Source of the DNA: a bacterium
GTDB lineage: Bacteria > Verrucomicrobiota > Verrucomicrobiia > Limisphaerales > UBA11358
Direction of reading: 5' to 3'
Assembly (NCBI GenBank): GCA_021780905.1
Contig: JAJXXW010000042.1
Location: 146,001 to 210,000, forward strand
Length of the DNA stretch: 64,000 nt
Shown: positions 16,291 through 24,318 of the stretch, piece by piece
How the letters are laid out: every line of letters starts with the position of its first letter
Position numbering within the stretch: the stretch's first letter is position 1
Translations under genes and position numbers: made by a program
Notes under the pieces: generated by a model
The model's input: the letters and a program-made list of their open reading frames with translations, nothing else
Told to the model about the DNA's origin: nothing
Databases searched by the model: none

Positions 16291-16321
16291 GCCCCTTCTC
16301 CTTGTGAGCCGGGGCTTTTTT
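16291..16321 (+). terminator. Riboswitch-controlled intrinsic terminator
   Basis: GCCCC (16291-16295) pairs with GGGGC (16311-16315), directly followed by six Ts. The 5' side (CTTCTC) can alternatively pair with the GAGAAG at the end of the SAM aptamer, giving a mutually exclusive antiterminator. Confidence 0.85.
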
Positions 16322-16336
16322 GTTGCCCGGAACAAA

Positions 16337-16416
16337 GTAGGACAGGCGTCCCGCCTGTCCAGCCAAAGGCAAAAACCGCTTAAGCGGAAAAGGAGCAGGA
16401 GAGACGCCTGCCCTAC
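16337..16416. repeat. Dispersed palindromic element in the operon leader
   Basis: GTAGGACAGGCGTC (16337-16350) pairs with GACGCCTGCCCTAC (16403-16416) with one mismatch. The 5' arm also forms its own hairpin GACAGGCG/CGCCTGTC. It is inserted between the riboswitch terminator and the start of the PLP-enzyme gene. Confidence 0.75.
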
Positions 16417-16429
16417 GTTGAAAAAATTT

Positions 16430-17689
16430 ATGACTGACAAGCATCAAGGTTACATGAAGGCGCTCAAGTGCCGCGAGTGCGGACGCGAATACCCGCTCGA
16501 AGCCACGCACGTCTGCGAGTTCGACTTCGGCCCACTCGAAGTCGCCTACGACTACGACCGCATCAAAAAATCGCTGACACGCGACGTCATCGCGTCGCGC
16601 CCGAAAACCATGTGGCGTTACCGCGAACTGCTGCCGATCGCGGGCGAACCGACGGTTGGCCCGCTCGTCGGTTTCACACCGCTCGTCAAGGCGGACCGGC
16701 TGGCGAAGGCGCTTGGCATCCGCGAACTTTACGTCAAGAACGACGCCGTCAATTACCCGACGCTTTCGTTCAAGGATCGCGTTGTCAGCGTCGCCTTGAG
16801 CCGCGCCCAGGAACTTGGTTTTAAGACCGTCGCGTGCGCCTCCACGGGAAATTTGGCGAACTCCGTCGCCGCCAACGCCGCGAGCGCCGGACTGAAATCC
16901 TACGTTTTCATTCCGTCAGATTTGGAGCACGGCAAGATTGTCAACTCCCTCATCTACGGCTCGAATGTCATTGGCATCAAAGGCCATTACGACGAAGTGA
17001 ACCGGCTCTGCGCCGAAATCGCCGGCAAATTTGGCTGGGCGTTTGTGAACGTCAATATGCGCCCCTACTACGCCGAAGGTTCCAAAAGCATGGCGTATGA
17101 AATCGCCGAGCAACTCGGCTGGCGCGCGCCCGACCACACCATCGCCCCGATGGCGTCCGGTTCGCTGCTCACGAAAATTCACAAGGGCTATCAGGAACTC
17201 GTTAAGGTCGGCCTCATTGCCGATACGCAGCCGAAAGTCTATGGCGCGCAAGCCACCGGCTGCTCGCCGATTTCCGCCGCGCAAAAGGCCGGGCTGGATT
17301 TCTTCAAGCCCGTGAAGCCCGACACGATTGCGAAATCGCTCGCCATCGGCACGCCGGCCGATGGTTTTTATGCGCTCAAGGTGATGCGCGAAACCAACGC
17401 CGCGGCCGACGACGTGACCGACGACGAAATCCGCGACGCGATCAAATTGCTCGCCGAGACGGAAGGCATTTTTGCTGAGACCGCCGGCGGCGTGACCGTG
17501 GGCGTGGCCAAGAAACTCATTGCGTCCGGCAAGATTCCGAAGGATTCTTCCGCCGTCATCTGCGTCACCGGCAACGGCTTGAAGACACTCGACGCCGTGC
17601 AACATCACTGCGGCAAACCGCGTGAAATCAAGCCGAGCCTGCGCGAGTTCGAGGCGCTGCTGGCGCAGGAAGAAAAAGTGAATGCGTAA
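16430..17689 (+). CDS. Threonine-synthase-family PLP enzyme under SAM riboswitch control (possible homocysteine synthase)
   Basis: A 419-residue fold-type II PLP enzyme. It starts at 16430 (MTDKHQGYMKALKCRECGRE), with an alternative ATG at 16454; upstream residues lie in the leader repeat. The N-terminus has a zinc-ribbon-like C-x2-C...C (Cys14, Cys17, Cys29) as in many class threonine synthases. The PLP lysine is Lys115 in NYPTLSFKDRVVSVAL, and the phosphate cup is ASTGNLANSVAAN (138-150). Annotated by similarity this is ThrC, which converts O-phosphohomoserine to threonine. However, it is preceded by a SAM-I riboswitch and followed by a MoaD-like sulfur carrier and a NIL-domain protein. I therefore infer it may use O-phosphohomoserine and a protein thiocarboxylate to make homocysteine. 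Family certain, reaction open. Confidence 0.88.
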   Translation: MTDKHQGYMKALKCRECGREYPLEATHVCEFDFGPLEVAYDYDRIKKSLTRDVIASRPKTMWRYRELLPIAGEPTVGPLVGFTPLVKADRLAKALGIRELYVKNDAVNYPTLSFKDRVVSVALSRAQELGFKTVACASTGNLANSVAANAASAGLKSYVFIPSDLEHGKIVNSLIYGSNVIGIKGHYDEVNRLCAEIAGKFGWAFVNVNMRPYYAEGSKSMAYEIAEQLGWRAPDHTIAPMASGSLLTKIHKGYQELVKVGLIADTQPKVYGAQATGCSPISAAQKAGLDFFKPVKPDTIAKSLAIGTPADGFYALKVMRETNAAADDVTDDEIRDAIKLLAETEGIFAETAGGVTVGVAKKLIASGKIPKDSSAVICVTGNGLKTLDAVQHHCGKPREIKPSLREFEALLAQEEKVNA

Positions 17690-18160
17690 ATGATTGAGCC
17701 GCCCGCCAGCATGGTTTCAGAATTGTCCACTTGGAATAATGGGCGCGGAGTCAGTTTGGAAACATGGACTGAATGCATTGGCAATTTCAAATTAGCAGTC
17801 GGATACGCAGCCGTTTTTTGGCCGAAGTTTGTCTTGTTTTAAGATTATATCCTCAGAGAAAACTTCTCTGTGGATTCACTGCGTGGATTTGAGACGCAGC
17901 ACAAAGGAAACAAACAATGCACTGAATGGGTTATTAACCATTTACACTTGGATGGTATCCAACACCACGGTTGCGAAGACATTTCATGAGATAAACTCGC
18001 ATTCCTTGGCAAGACGCTAAAAGAAATATGGGAAGCCAAATTGCGTTGGCAATTTCCCGACAGACCTTGCGTTGTTGAATTTTATCAACCAAAAGACAAA
18101 AAGAATTTAGTCGAATACCAGATAAGTTTCTGGCAAAAGAAACACGAGACACCAAAATAA
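17690..18160 (+). pseudogene. Degenerate hypothetical gene with two in-frame stops inside the SAM-controlled operon
   Basis: Immediately after the upstream stop an ATG (17690) opens a frame of 157 codons, ending at TAA 18158-18160. It is interrupted by TAA (17840-17842) and TGA (17987-17989) but otherwise reads continuously as protein: WTECIGNFKLAVGYAAVFWP then KFVLF(stop)DYILRENFSV, later NHLHLDGIQHHGCEDIS(stop)DKLAF and LGKTLKEIWEAKLRWQFPDR. The first stop is one change from GAA. Coding character persists through both stops, and the neighbours on each side are 0 and 3 bp away, so this was an operon member that is decaying. I recall similar uncharacterised proteins in other bacteria. Function unknown. 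Confidence 0.7.
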
Positions 18161-18163
18161 TTT

Positions 18164-18439
18164 ATGTCCAAAAAAGTCCGCATCCCCACGCCGCTCCGCA
18201 AGTTGACCAACAACGAGGAGCTGGTCGAAGTCAACGCCGCCAACATCGGTGCCGCCATTGATGAACTGCAAGCGCGGTTCCCCGGCATCGCCGAACGTCT
18301 GGTGGACGAAAAAGGCGAAGTCCGCCGGTTCGTGAACATCTATGTGAACGAGGAAGACATCCGCTTCCTCCAAAACCGTGCGACGCCGCTCAAAGACGGC
18401 GACGAAATCAGCATCATCCCCGCCATCGCCGGCGGCTAG
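18164..18439 (+). CDS. MoaD/ThiS-family sulfur-carrier protein
   Basis: A 91-residue beta-grasp protein ending in the diagnostic Gly-Gly (ISIIPAIAGG). The family has its C-terminal glycine adenylated by an E1-like enzyme and turned into a thiocarboxylate that donates sulfur. VRIPTPLRKLTNNEELVEVN, AAIDELQARFPGIAERLVDE, VNIYVNEEDIRFLQ and TPLKDGDEISIIP follow the MoaD order. No moaE, moaA or thiG lies nearby. Instead it sits 3 bp after the broken gene in the operon of the ThrC-like enzyme, with a NIL-domain gene downstream. This resembles the CysO/CysM and HcyS arrangements, so a role in homocysteine or methionine synthesis is more likely than in molybdopterin. Confidence 0.9.
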   Translation: MSKKVRIPTPLRKLTNNEELVEVNAANIGAAIDELQARFPGIAERLVDEKGEVRRFVNIYVNEEDIRFLQNRATPLKDGDEISIIPAIAGG

Positions 18440-18450
18440 AGATTTGCCGG

Positions 18451-18500
18451 TGGGGCGAGCGTCCTCGCGGGCCGCAAAGCTCGGCAGTAGCCTCGCCCCA
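18451..18500. repeat. Inverted repeat between the sulfur-carrier and NIL genes
   Basis: TGGGGCGAG (18451-18459) and CTCGCCCCA (18492-18500) are perfect complements around a 32-base loop. There is no T run, so it is not a normal terminator. It belongs with the other dispersed palindromes and may tune expression of the downstream gene. Confidence 0.65.
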
Positions 18501-18549
18501 CCCATTTTTGAATCGCCAATCGGCAATCCTAAATCATAAATTCTCCGGC

Positions 18550-18840
18550 ATGCCAAAAGTTGTTAAAAAATTAGCGGCGAAAACCAAGCCCACGACGCCC
18601 ACACAACAAAGGTTGTGGCTGATGTATCCGCCGAAACTCATCAAGCAGCCGTTTATCTGGGAAGTCGCCAAGAAGTTCAAGGTGGTGACGAACATCCGTC
18701 AGGCCACGGTGACGGACGAAATTGGCATCGTCTGCCTAGAACTGGATGGCACCCATGTCGAGGTCGCCAAGGCCATCACCTGGCTGGAAAAACAAGGCGT
18801 GAACGTGGAACCGGTGGATCTCGGCGTGATTGCCGGCTAA
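18550..18840 (+). CDS. NIL-domain protein
   Basis: A 96-residue protein with a basic N-terminal tail (MPKVVKKLAAKTKPTTPTQQ) followed by an ACT-like NIL domain: LWLMYPPKLIKQPFIWEVAK, FKVVTNIRQATVTDEIGIVC, then HVEVAKAITWLEKQGVNVEP. NIL domains occur at the end of the methionine importer MetN and in homocysteine-forming systems, where they are thought to sense or bind methionine-type ligands or assist catalysis. The placement after a sulfur-carrier gene in a SAM-riboswitch operon fits this. Start chosen at 18550; an ATG at 18508 would add residues from the intergenic region. A strong terminator follows. Confidence 0.88.
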   Translation: MPKVVKKLAAKTKPTTPTQQRLWLMYPPKLIKQPFIWEVAKKFKVVTNIRQATVTDEIGIVCLELDGTHVEVAKAITWLEKQGVNVEPVDLGVIAG

Positions 18841-18859
18841 AACTTTGTGGGGACAAACG

Positions 18860-18890
18860 AACGGCGCGGATTGATTTCCGCGCCGTTTTT
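18860..18890 (+). terminator. Intrinsic terminator of the SAM-controlled operon
   Basis: AACGGCGCGGA (18860-18870) pairs perfectly with TCCGCGCCGTT (18877-18887), followed by a T run. It lies 20 bp after the NIL gene stop. Confidence 0.92.
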
Positions 18891-18946
18891 CCTTTCGCCG
18901 CAAGGTTTATATCGCGCGTTGAAAATATTTCCTTAAAATCCGCCGC

Positions 18947-20014
18947 GTGTTGAAACCGGTCATTCATTGGATGGAAAGCCAGGGCGCGTGGACGCCGTGG
19001 CTGTTCCTGGGGCTGTTTCTCGTGGCGTCGTTCCTGATGCTCTGGCGGCTGGAGGCGATGAGCGCGGGCGGCTTCGAGGGCACGGTGCTGGGCACGCTGG
19101 TCATGCCCTATTGCTCCGGCATGGGCAATTTGATTTTTGCGTTCATCCTCGGCCAGACCGGCGGCTCCGGCGCGGATGTGATGATCAATTCGCTGGTCAA
19201 CAACATCACCAACATGACGCTCGTGCTCGGCTTGCCGGCGATTTTCTGGGGCATGCACATCCTGCCGCAGAAAAAAGCGGCGGCGGGCAAAAAGAAAAAA
19301 TCCGAAGTCAAACTCAAGGCCAAAACCGAAGCAAAAATCAAAGCCAAAGCCGGCGGCAAGGGCGGCAAGGAACATGAATTGAACCGGCTTTCGCTGTTGC
19401 TGACGCTGACGGCGGTTTTGTTTTTCACCGGCGCGGTCTGGGCGCTCAGCCGCAAGGGACGGCTGGATTTCAACGACGGCCTGGTGCTGATCGGGCTGTT
19501 CCTGTTCTGGCAGGTGTTTCACATTTTTGAAGTGCTCAAGGCGAATGTGCGCCAGGGCAAAGCCCATTTCAGCCTGATGCTGCCGGTGAATCTCGCGCTG
19601 CTCGCCGTCGGCGCGTATGGGATTTACGTCAGCACCGACTGGCTGGTGGCGTGGGTGCAGCACAGCCACACGGGCTTCATCAGCGCGAAATATTTGGGCT
19701 GGCTGAGCGGCTGGCTGATGGTGCTGCCGAACGCGGTGCTGGCGTTTTACTATGGATGGCGCAAGCAACCGGAGGTGGTTTATGCCTCGCAGGTCGGCGA
19801 CGCGCACGTTTCCATCCCGCTGTGCCTAGGCGTTTACGCGCTGTATCACCCCATGGCGATGCCGGCATTTTTTCAGGCAAGCATGTTCATACTGCTCGTC
19901 GCGACGCTGCTGCACATGTTTTTTGTGGCGTTGTTTGGACGGCTGCCGCGCTGGGGCGGGGTCGCGCTGGTCGTCGCGTATGGCTGCTTCTTGAAAAAAG
20001 GACTGCTCGGCTGA
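18947..20014 (+). CDS. Membrane protein, sodium/calcium exchanger (CaCA) type
   Basis: A 355-residue integral membrane protein with about ten hydrophobic segments. Two related blocks look like the alpha repeats of the cation exchangers: GTVLGTLVMPYCSGMGNLIF with INSLVNNITNMTLVLGL in the first half, and GWLMVLPNAVLAFYYGWRKQ with VYASQVGDAHVSIPLCLGVY in the second. They are joined by a Lys-rich cytoplasmic loop (residues about 106-142). The start is a GTG at 18947. The acidic residues usual in the repeats are partly replaced by Asn, so the transported ion is uncertain. No operon partner is evident; it begins just after a terminator. Confidence 0.65.
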   Translation: MLKPVIHWMESQGAWTPWLFLGLFLVASFLMLWRLEAMSAGGFEGTVLGTLVMPYCSGMGNLIFAFILGQTGGSGADVMINSLVNNITNMTLVLGLPAIFWGMHILPQKKAAAGKKKKSEVKLKAKTEAKIKAKAGGKGGKEHELNRLSLLLTLTAVLFFTGAVWALSRKGRLDFNDGLVLIGLFLFWQVFHIFEVLKANVRQGKAHFSLMLPVNLALLAVGAYGIYVSTDWLVAWVQHSHTGFISAKYLGWLSGWLMVLPNAVLAFYYGWRKQPEVVYASQVGDAHVSIPLCLGVYALYHPMAMPAFFQASMFILLVATLLHMFFVALFGRLPRWGGVALVVAYGCFLKKGLLG

Positions 20015-20076
20015 CCGGTGGAATCAAAGGTTGAACTCCCCTGCCCGCCCGCCATATACTGCCTCCGGAAATTTTG

Positions 20077-20442
20077 ATGAGCGCCTTTCAAATCATCTTC
20101 ACGCCGACCGCCGCAGCCGAGCTGGCGCGAATGCCCAAGGAACTGCAACTGCAAATCCTCGGCGACTTTCGCGGCCTGCCGCAGCAGGTCGTCGGCAGCG
20201 AGCTGGAGGATTTCGGCAGGCTGGAGAGCGACGGCCACACGCTCCACCGTTTCCGCCTCGGCGACTACCGCGTCTATTTTGAGCGGCACCCGCTCGGCGT
20301 GCTGGTTCACCGCATCATGAGCCGGCATACGCTCAAGGATTTTTTCTTCCGCTCCGGCATCAAGGTGGGCGAAGACCAGGCGTTGCAGGAAAATCCGAAA
20401 TTCTGGGAACTCATCGAGAACGCGAAAACTCCCGGAAAATAG
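20077..20442 (+). CDS. RelE/ParE-like toxin-fold protein, orphan
   Basis: A 121-residue protein (MSAFQIIFTPTAAAELARMP) with the RelE/ParE order: an opening strand F-x-I-x-[FI]-T-x-x-A, a helical hairpin containing LARMPKELQLQILGDFRG, then FRLGDYRVYFERHPLGVLVH, the conserved R-x-G-x-[YW]-R-V-x-[FY] strand pair, and RHTLKDFF. In type II systems such proteins cleave mRNA on the ribosome or poison gyrase. No antitoxin-size gene flanks it: 62 bp separate it from the exchanger gene, and rpe is convergent. It is therefore an orphan toxin-like or regulatory protein. Confidence 0.65.
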   Translation: MSAFQIIFTPTAAAELARMPKELQLQILGDFRGLPQQVVGSELEDFGRLESDGHTLHRFRLGDYRVYFERHPLGVLVHRIMSRHTLKDFFFRSGIKVGEDQALQENPKFWELIENAKTPGK

Positions 20443-20448
20443 TCCCGG

Positions 20449-21135
20449 TCATATTTTCAAATCCGCCAAGCCGGGATCATGGTTGCCAACGATCTTCCGC
20501 ATTTTTCGGATGGCCGCGCCCAGGTTGCGCTTCTGGAAGAGCGCCGTGCCGGCCACAAAGGTGTCGGCTCCGGCATGGGCGCATTCGGCGGCGGTCTGGT
20601 TGTTGATGCCGCCGTCCACTTCCAGCCGGTAGGTCAGCCGGTTTTCCCGCCGCCACGCGTCGGCCTGCTGGATTTTCGGCAGGCATTCATGAATGAATTC
20701 CTGGCCGCCAAAACCGGGATTCACCGTCATCACCAGCAACAAATCGATTTTCCCAAGATACGGCTGGACGGCCGAGATGGCGGTCGGCGGATTGATGGCG
20801 AGGCCGACTTTCTTGCCGAGGGAGCGGATTTTCCAAAGCAACGGCGGCACTTTTTCGCCCAGTTCAACGTGCACGATGATTTCATCCGCCCCGGCCCGGG
20901 CGAACGGCTCCAATAAAATCTCCGGCTGGCCGCACATCAAATGCACGTCAAAAAAAAGCTTTTTGGCGTGCGGCCGCACGGCGGCGACGACGGCCGGCCC
21001 GAAAGAAATGTTTGGCACGAACTGACCGTCCATGATGTCGAGGTGCAGCCAGTCGGCGCCGGCGCGTTCGGCGCGTTTGGCCTCCTGGCCCAGGCGGGTG
21101 AAATCGGCGGCGAGCAACGAAGGGGCGATAATCAT
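20449..21135 (-). CDS. rpe: Ribulose-phosphate 3-epimerase
   Basis: Rpe interconverts ribulose-5-phosphate and xylulose-5-phosphate in the pentose phosphate pathway. The 228-residue TIM barrel starts MIIAPSLLAADFTRLGQEAK. The metal and catalytic residues are all visible: APSLLAADF, WLHLDIMDGQFVPNISFGP (His and Asp), FFDVHLM (His), MTVNPGFGGQEFI, and LEVDGGINNQTA (Asp). The phosphate-binding GADTFVAGTALF ends the barrel. It lies 33 bp after the hybrid kinase gene on the same strand. Length and motifs leave little doubt. Confidence 0.96.
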   Translation of the reverse strand: MIIAPSLLAADFTRLGQEAKRAERAGADWLHLDIMDGQFVPNISFGPAVVAAVRPHAKKLFFDVHLMCGQPEILLEPFARAGADEIIVHVELGEKVPPLLWKIRSLGKKVGLAINPPTAISAVQPYLGKIDLLLVMTVNPGFGGQEFIHECLPKIQQADAWRRENRLTYRLEVDGGINNQTAAECAHAGADTFVAGTALFQKRNLGAAIRKMRKIVGNHDPGLADLKI

Positions 21136-21168
21136 CGTGGTCTGTTAATTCAAGTTCACCGGCAAGTT

Positions 21169-24100
21169 TCAGGATTGATCGGCTTTGGCCGGCGGGGACA
21201 CCGCGTCGAGGCAATCGCGAACCGTCTTGACGAGAATTTGCGGCAGATAAGGCTTTTGGAGATAGACAATGCCGGGATCCAGCCGGAAATCCTTGCCCAA
21301 CTTTTCCGCCGAGTAACCGCTGGAGAACACCACCTTCATCCCGGGGTTTTCACGCCAGATTTGCTCGACAATCTCGCGCCCGTTCATGCCGCCGGTCATG
21401 ACGACATCCGTGAACACGAGATGGATCTGGTCTTTGTATTCCGCCCAGATCTTGAGCGCGCTGGGACCGTCCACCGCCTCAAAAATCCGGTAGCCGTGCC
21501 GGCGCAGTTCGCGGCTCACAAAATCGCGCAAATCCCGCTCGTCCTCCACCACCAGGATGGTTTCATGACCGCCGCGCCGGCGGAACTCCGTTTCGTAGAA
21601 CGCCGGTTCGGGCACCGGCAGACTGGTCGCCGGCAAAAAGACATGAAAGGTCGTGCCCTGGCCCAGCACGCTTTCCACCTGAATCCAGCCGCGATGCTGT
21701 TTGACGATGCCGAAGACCGTGGACAAGCCCAGACCGGTGCCCTTGCCGAGTTCCTTGGTCGTGAAGAACGGCTCAAAAATCCGCGCCAGATTTTCCGGCG
21801 GTATGCCGGTGCCGGTGTCGTTCAGGCTCAGGCAAATGAACGGGCCGGGACGCGCCTCCACCATCTGGCTTGCCTGCTCCGCGTCAAGAGTTCTCCGGCT
21901 GACCCGGATGGTGAGCTGGCCGCCGCGCGGCATGGCGTCGCGGGAATTAACCGAGAGATTCAAAAGAATTTGTTCGATCATGCCGGGATCCGCCTCGATC
22001 ACCGCCGGTTCGCCGCTGAAATTAATCTGGATGGAAATGTCCTCGCCCAGCAGCCGGGCCAGCATCTCGGACATGCCATTGACCAGTTTGTTGAGGTCAA
22101 TCGGCCGGAGGCTCACCACCTGTTTGCGGCCGAAGGCCAGCAACTGCCGCGTGAGACCGGCGGCGCGTTCGGACGCCTGCTTGATCTGTTGCGCGGAGGT
22201 CTGGGCCCGCGCGTCCAGTTTCTGCAGGGTGAGCAGCGAGGCATGCCCGAGGATGACGGTCAGAATGTTGTTAAAATCATGGGCGATGCCGCCGGCAAGC
22301 TGGCCGATGGCTTCCATCTTCTGCGCCTGCCGGAACTGCTCCTCCAATTTGCGCTGCTCGGTGACATTGCGGAACAGGCTCAGCAACAGCGGCGGTTTGC
22401 CGCCCAGTTCGACGTAGCAATCGGTGATTTCAAAAACCACCGGGCGGCCGTCATGCAGGACATAATCCACAGAGCGTTTGCCTTTCGCCGTGCCGGCCTT
22501 GAAGTTTTGGCGGTGCTCCTGCAGCATTTTCTCCCAGTCCATGCGGGCGTCGTAAATCAGGGTGAACCGTTTTCCCTCCAGTTGCTTCGCCGGCAGGCCA
22601 ACGAGCTGGCAGAACGCCTCGTTGACCGCCGCGATGACGCCGTGCTCGTCCGTCAGCCGCATGCCGTCCACGGAATTGTCCCAGACGGAACGGAACAACG
22701 TTTCGGAGCTGCGCTGGGCCGTTTCGGCCGCCAGCCGTTCGGTGATGTCGCGCACGTGAAATAGCAAGGCCGGCTGGCCCTCATATTCAATCCGCACCAC
22801 GCGGATTTCCACGGGCACCGCCCGGCCGTCCGCGCGCAGGCTTTCGCTCTCGATCCAGAAAATCCGGCCGCTGGCCAGCGCTTGAAATTCCTTCCGCGCC
22901 TGTTCCCGGCGCGCCGCCGGCACCAGTTCCTCCACCGCATTTTTGCCGATCAACCACGGGCGCTCCACGCCGTGCAGTTCGCAGGCGGCCCGGTTGGCGT
23001 CCAGCACCTTGCCCTGCAAATCCTCCACAAAGATGGCATCCGGCGAATGCTCAAACAGTTCCCGGAACCGGCGCTGGCTGTGGCGGAGCTCCTCCTCCGC
23101 CCGCACCCGTTCCAGGGCGCCGCCGCATTGGTCGGCCAGCGACTGGAGCATGTGCAGGTCGCGTTCCGAATAACTTCCGGCGTGGCGGCTCTGCACGAAC
23201 ATGACGCCGATGACCAGCTCGCCCTTGCGGATCGGCGCGATCATCGCCGTGCCCGCCTGATCCCCCGGGGCCTCGCCGGAAATCAGTTCCGCCCCGCGCG
23301 CGATGACCCGGTGGATGAGCGCGTTGGCCGTCTGGGGCTGCGGCGAGGCGGAAATCCGCTCCCGCTTCCCCTCGCGGGTGGTGATGGTCAACAGCGAAAT
23401 AACCTCGTCCTTTTCCGCGTTGAACAGATCCAGCGAAAAGTCGTCCCAATTAAACAACTCATCCGCCGCCTCGCAGATGAACATGGCCGCCACAGAAGCC
23501 AGACTGGCCGCGCTCAACTGGTAACTGAGTTTTCCGAGCACGGCGTTGTGCCGGGCGGCCCGCCGCCGGTCGGTCACGTCCGTCGCCATCGCCAGCGCGC
23601 ACAACCGGCCCCGGAAAGCCAGCGGTTTCCAGACGATTTCCATGTCCATCACGCCGCCGTTTTTTTTGCGGTGCCGCCAGACGACACTCTGGCTTTCCGA
23701 CTCCCTGACATTCGGACTGCCGGGCCGGTGGCGGTCCGGCTCGCGCAGGTCCTTCACCGTCATGGCCAGAAATTCCGCGCGGCTGAAGCCGTAATGCTGC
23801 ACAGCCGACTCGTTGACTTCGAGGATGGCCAGATTTTCCAGGTCAAAGACCCACATCGGGTGCGGATTGCCCTCGAACAGCAGGCGGTATTGCTTTTCAC
23901 TCTGGCGCAGTTCCTCCTCGGCCCGCTCGCGGCGCACGCGTTCGGCGGCCTCAACCACCGCCCGCCGGATGGAGGACGGCAGCCGCTCGCGGTTTTGTTT
24001 AAGCACATAGTCGGTCGCGCCGGCCTTGAGGCTCTCGATGGCGGCGAGTTCACCGATGGTGCCGGAGAACAGGATGAACGGGGTTTGGGGCATCCGCTCG

Positions 24101-24318
24101 CGAACCAGCTTGAGCGCTTCGAGACCGGTAAAATTTGGCAGCCGGAAATCGGCCAGGACCAAATCCCATTTTTCCATTTCCAGCAGCGTCGTAAAATCCT
24201 GCCGGTTGGTTGCCAGTGAAACCTCCGCCGCGACCCCCGCATGCGCCAGATGTTCGCGCACGAGTTGCGAGTCCGTTGGGCTATCCTCGAGATGGAGAAT
24301 GTGCAGCGGTTGGTTCAT
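21169..24318 (-). CDS. Hybrid sensor histidine kinase (REC-PAS-GAF-PAS-PAS-HisKA-HATPase-REC)
   Basis: A 1,049-residue soluble signalling protein. Order: an N-terminal receiver (1-120, phospho-Asp in LVLADFRLPN), a first PAS (about 145-265), a GAF (275-435), a second PAS (445-560), a third PAS (575-690), the dimerisation/phosphoacceptor domain with the His in GGIAHDFNNILTVIL, an HATPase with NLSVNSRDAMP (N box), LNDTGTGIPP (G1) and GKGTGLGLSTVFG (G2), and a C-terminal receiver (930-1040, LVFTDVVMTGG). No membrane segment, so the signal is cytoplasmic. Receiver-first hybrid kinases often accept phosphate from another kinase. No cognate output regulator is adjacent. rpe lies downstream. Confidence 0.92.
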   Translation of the reverse strand: MNQPLHILHLEDSPTDSQLVREHLAHAGVAAEVSLATNRQDFTTLLEMEKWDLVLADFRLPNFTGLEALKLVRERMPQTPFILFSGTIGELAAIESLKAGATDYVLKQNRERLPSSIRRAVVEAAERVRRERAEEELRQSEKQYRLLFEGNPHPMWVFDLENLAILEVNESAVQHYGFSRAEFLAMTVKDLREPDRHRPGSPNVRESESQSVVWRHRKKNGGVMDMEIVWKPLAFRGRLCALAMATDVTDRRRAARHNAVLGKLSYQLSAASLASVAAMFICEAADELFNWDDFSLDLFNAEKDEVISLLTITTREGKRERISASPQPQTANALIHRVIARGAELISGEAPGDQAGTAMIAPIRKGELVIGVMFVQSRHAGSYSERDLHMLQSLADQCGGALERVRAEEELRHSQRRFRELFEHSPDAIFVEDLQGKVLDANRAACELHGVERPWLIGKNAVEELVPAARREQARKEFQALASGRIFWIESESLRADGRAVPVEIRVVRIEYEGQPALLFHVRDITERLAAETAQRSSETLFRSVWDNSVDGMRLTDEHGVIAAVNEAFCQLVGLPAKQLEGKRFTLIYDARMDWEKMLQEHRQNFKAGTAKGKRSVDYVLHDGRPVVFEITDCYVELGGKPPLLLSLFRNVTEQRKLEEQFRQAQKMEAIGQLAGGIAHDFNNILTVILGHASLLTLQKLDARAQTSAQQIKQASERAAGLTRQLLAFGRKQVVSLRPIDLNKLVNGMSEMLARLLGEDISIQINFSGEPAVIEADPGMIEQILLNLSVNSRDAMPRGGQLTIRVSRRTLDAEQASQMVEARPGPFICLSLNDTGTGIPPENLARIFEPFFTTKELGKGTGLGLSTVFGIVKQHRGWIQVESVLGQGTTFHVFLPATSLPVPEPAFYETEFRRRGGHETILVVEDERDLRDFVSRELRRHGYRIFEAVDGPSALKIWAEYKDQIHLVFTDVVMTGGMNGREIVEQIWRENPGMKVVFSSGYSAEKLGKDFRLDPGIVYLQKPYLPQILVKTVRDCLDAVSPPAKADQS

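Noticed and set aside
17987..17989. TGA as a selenocysteine codon in the broken operon gene
   Set aside because: A TAA stop 49 codons earlier in the same frame cannot be read as selenocysteine, and no SECIS-like hairpin stands out after the TGA.
18164..18439. Molybdopterin MoaD or thiamine ThiS role for the sulfur carrier
   Set aside because: No moaE, moaA, thiG or thiF neighbours. The SAM riboswitch, PLP enzyme and NIL gene point to methionine metabolism. Not excluded by sequence alone.
20941..22764. Plus-strand open frame of 607 codons opposite the hybrid kinase
   Set aside because: Antisense shadow of HisKA, HATPase and receiver domains that read correctly on the minus strand.
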